Below, piece after piece: positions 6,122 to 6,766 of a DNA stretch of 6,766 nucleotides. The position numbers and the translations under genes were made by a program. Under the pieces are notes generated by a model. The model was not told where the DNA came from and did not search any database. It saw only the letters and a program-made list of their open reading frames with translations. Position 1 is the stretch's first letter, and every line of letters begins with the position of its first letter. The stretch is from Micromonosporaceae bacterium (GTDB lineage Bacteria; Actinomycetota; Actinomycetes; Mycobacteriales; Micromonosporaceae): assembly GCA_017354595.1 (NCBI GenBank), contig JAFMQQ010000173.1, positions 1-6,766 of the forward strand, written 5' to 3'.

Positions 6122-6505
6122 TCACGGCCTGCCCGCCGGCTCGCTGGGCGTGGTCTCGGCCTGGGCGCCGACGAGCACGGCCACCATCTGTGTGGCCGGC
6201 CAGCGGTGCGAGGTGCCGGCGACCTCCGCGTCGGCGAAGCCGACAAGCCGGCGGCCGGACTCCATCCCGAACACACCGGCGCGGGCCGCCCGCCCGGCCA
6301 CGAACGAGCGCACATCGATGCACAGGTGCTGCTTGTCCGGGTCGTCAGCGGCGACGTTGATGAGGTGCAGCACGGCGACCTTGTCTCCGGCCTTGACGAT
6401 GATCGCCGGCCACCGCTCGGTCTGCTGGGCGGCCTCGACCACCGGCCACGGCTGGTCCGGATCGCCGTAGGTGGCGATGTACTCCTCCAACGTGGTGACG
6501 GTCAT
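6122..6505 (-). CDS. Uncharacterised 127-residue protein
   Basis: This leftward protein begins MTVTTLEEYIATYGDPDQPW. It has alternating hydrophobic strands, such as WPAIIVKAGDKVAVLHLINV, CIDVRSFVAG and TQMVAVLVGAQ, suggesting a small soluble alpha/beta fold. There is no signal peptide or membrane helix. No family is recognised. ATG 6505 is chosen because the purine-rich tract AGGAGGAGAGGAG lies just upstream, its last GAGGAG (6519-6514) spaced 8 bases from the ATG. The longer open frame up to 6559 adds only an Arg-rich stretch. Its stop overlaps the GTG of the next gene (GTGA, 6125-6122), so the two are probably cotranscribed and coupled. Confidence 0.72.
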   Translation of the reverse strand: MTVTTLEEYIATYGDPDQPWPVVEAAQQTERWPAIIVKAGDKVAVLHLINVAADDPDKQHLCIDVRSFVAGRAARAGVFGMESGRRLVGFADAEVAGTSHRWPATQMVAVLVGAQAETTPSEPAGRP

Positions 6506-6591
6506 GTGCCTGGCTCCTCTCCTCCTGTGGGCGATACGGGTGCGGCCTTGCTGGCGCACTCCACAATGGACAGCGAGTAGCTGTCCACCAT
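6502..6591 (-). CDS. Possible 29-residue leader ORF
   Basis: A short leftward frame from ATG 6591 to TGA 6504-6502 encodes MVDSYSLSIVECASKAAPVS and nine more residues. Its stop overlaps the ATG of the 127-residue gene (ATGA, 6505-6502), which would allow coupling. There is no clear ribosome site, and an inverted repeat covers the start. The frame also contains the strong ribosome site of the next gene, so its openness may be incidental. Confidence 0.25.
   Translation of the reverse strand: MVDSYSLSIVECASKAAPVSPTGGEEPGT
6514..6526 (-). promoter_or_regulatory. Extended ribosome binding site of the 127-residue gene
   Basis: The minus strand reads AGGAGGAGAGGAG, offering two overlapping Shine-Dalgarno cores. 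The nearer (GAGGAG) is 8 bases from ATG 6505, which fixes that start. Confidence 0.65.
6567..6587 (-). repeat. Hairpin between leftward genes
   Basis: TGGACAGC (6567-6574) and GCTGTCCA (6580-6587) are a perfect 8-bp inverted repeat around a 5-base loop. It starts 11 bases beyond the stop of the right-edge gene on the minus strand and ends about 60 bases before the next gene. There is no T-run, so it is a weak terminator at best. It could instead be an RNA processing or stability element within an operon. Confidence 0.45.
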
Positions 6592-6598
6592 GGGGCCG

Positions 6599-6766
6599 TC
6601 AGCCGGCCTCAGACAGCGGCGTGGTGCCCGGTACCCGGGCCTGGACAACGGTGGGCTCGGTATCCAGCGGTTTCCAGCCGTGCTCGGCGCAGGCGTAGAA
6701 CCGGCCGTCGAGGCTGACCAGATCACCCATCGACAGCGACCGGTTGCCGCGCCGCCGGTAGGCCTC
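6599..6766 (-). CDS. Uncharacterised protein, C-terminal 55 residues
   Basis: This leftward frame enters from the right edge and ends at TGA 6601-6599. Visible segments are AYRRRGNRSLSMGDLVSLDG, RFYACAEHGWKPLD and a short polar tail. The RNRSLSMGDLV...YACAEHGWKPL pattern looks like a genuine small-domain C-terminus, possibly of a plasmid- or ICE-borne protein, but I cannot assign a family. It is the most upstream gene seen in the leftward chain. The N-terminus lies outside the window. Confidence 0.6.
   Translation of the reverse strand, partial: EAYRRRGNRSLSMGDLVSLDGRFYACAEHGWKPLDTEPTVVQARVPGTTPLSEAG

Noticed and set aside
6120..6323. N-terminal extension of the 163-residue gene to 6323
   Set aside because: The extra residues are an Arg-rich out-of-frame reading of the 127-residue gene. 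The MAEQ start at 6119, or GTG 6125, fits the operon layout.
1..6766. CRISPR array, rRNA or tandem repeat arrays
   Set aside because: No regularly spaced repeats or conserved rRNA segments were seen on reading the window; no computational scan was possible.

Overview
This is high-GC DNA with strong G/C bias at third codon positions and frequent GTG starts. It is typical of an actinomycete; the gene families suggest Streptomyces or Micromonosporaceae, but that is inference. The content is accessory: a phage/plasmid-type DUF932 gene, a recombination module, a SUKH-type immunity-like gene and small uncharacterised genes packed head to tail. No housekeeping gene is visible.

Layout. (1) Positions 1-308, leftward: the 5' end of a DUF932 (TIGR03299-like) gene. 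(2) 309-500: a divergent intergenic region with a degenerate 23-bp direct repeat and a perfect 8-bp inverted repeat just before the recombinase start. (3) 501-4358, rightward: a compact three-gene module. It has a tyrosine recombinase, a small XRE/Cro-type HTH protein, and a large protein combining eight zinc ribbons, two helical repeat domains and a degenerate tyrosine-recombinase domain. (4) 4405-5019, leftward and convergent to the module: a SUKH (SMI1/KNR4) family gene. (5) 5020-5476: intergenic DNA with little coding signal and a less GC-rich patch. (6) 5477-6766, leftward: a chain of small uncharacterised genes with overlapping stop and start codons, running off the right edge.

The rightward trio lies among genes that all point left, which fits a self-contained recombinase module inserted into a plasmid- or ICE-like backbone. 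Both recombinase genes carry one apparent single-base deletion in a G or C run (CTGGGTAC near 836-838, CCC near 3223-3225). A third similar break may exist in a small leftward ORF (5553-5555). The trio as read is therefore either decaying or affected by base-calling errors; neither can be decided from sequence alone.

The most interesting object is the third trio gene. It is a zinc-ribbon array built from a duplicated unit of about 147 residues, joined to a recombinase fold in which the usual catalytic Tyr position is Trp and the HxxR histidine is Arg. A plausible reading is an active recombinase (gene 1), a small regulator or directionality factor (gene 2) and a non-catalytic DNA-binding or architectural partner (gene 3), loosely like the multi-protein Tn554 transposition system. 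That assignment of roles is inference.
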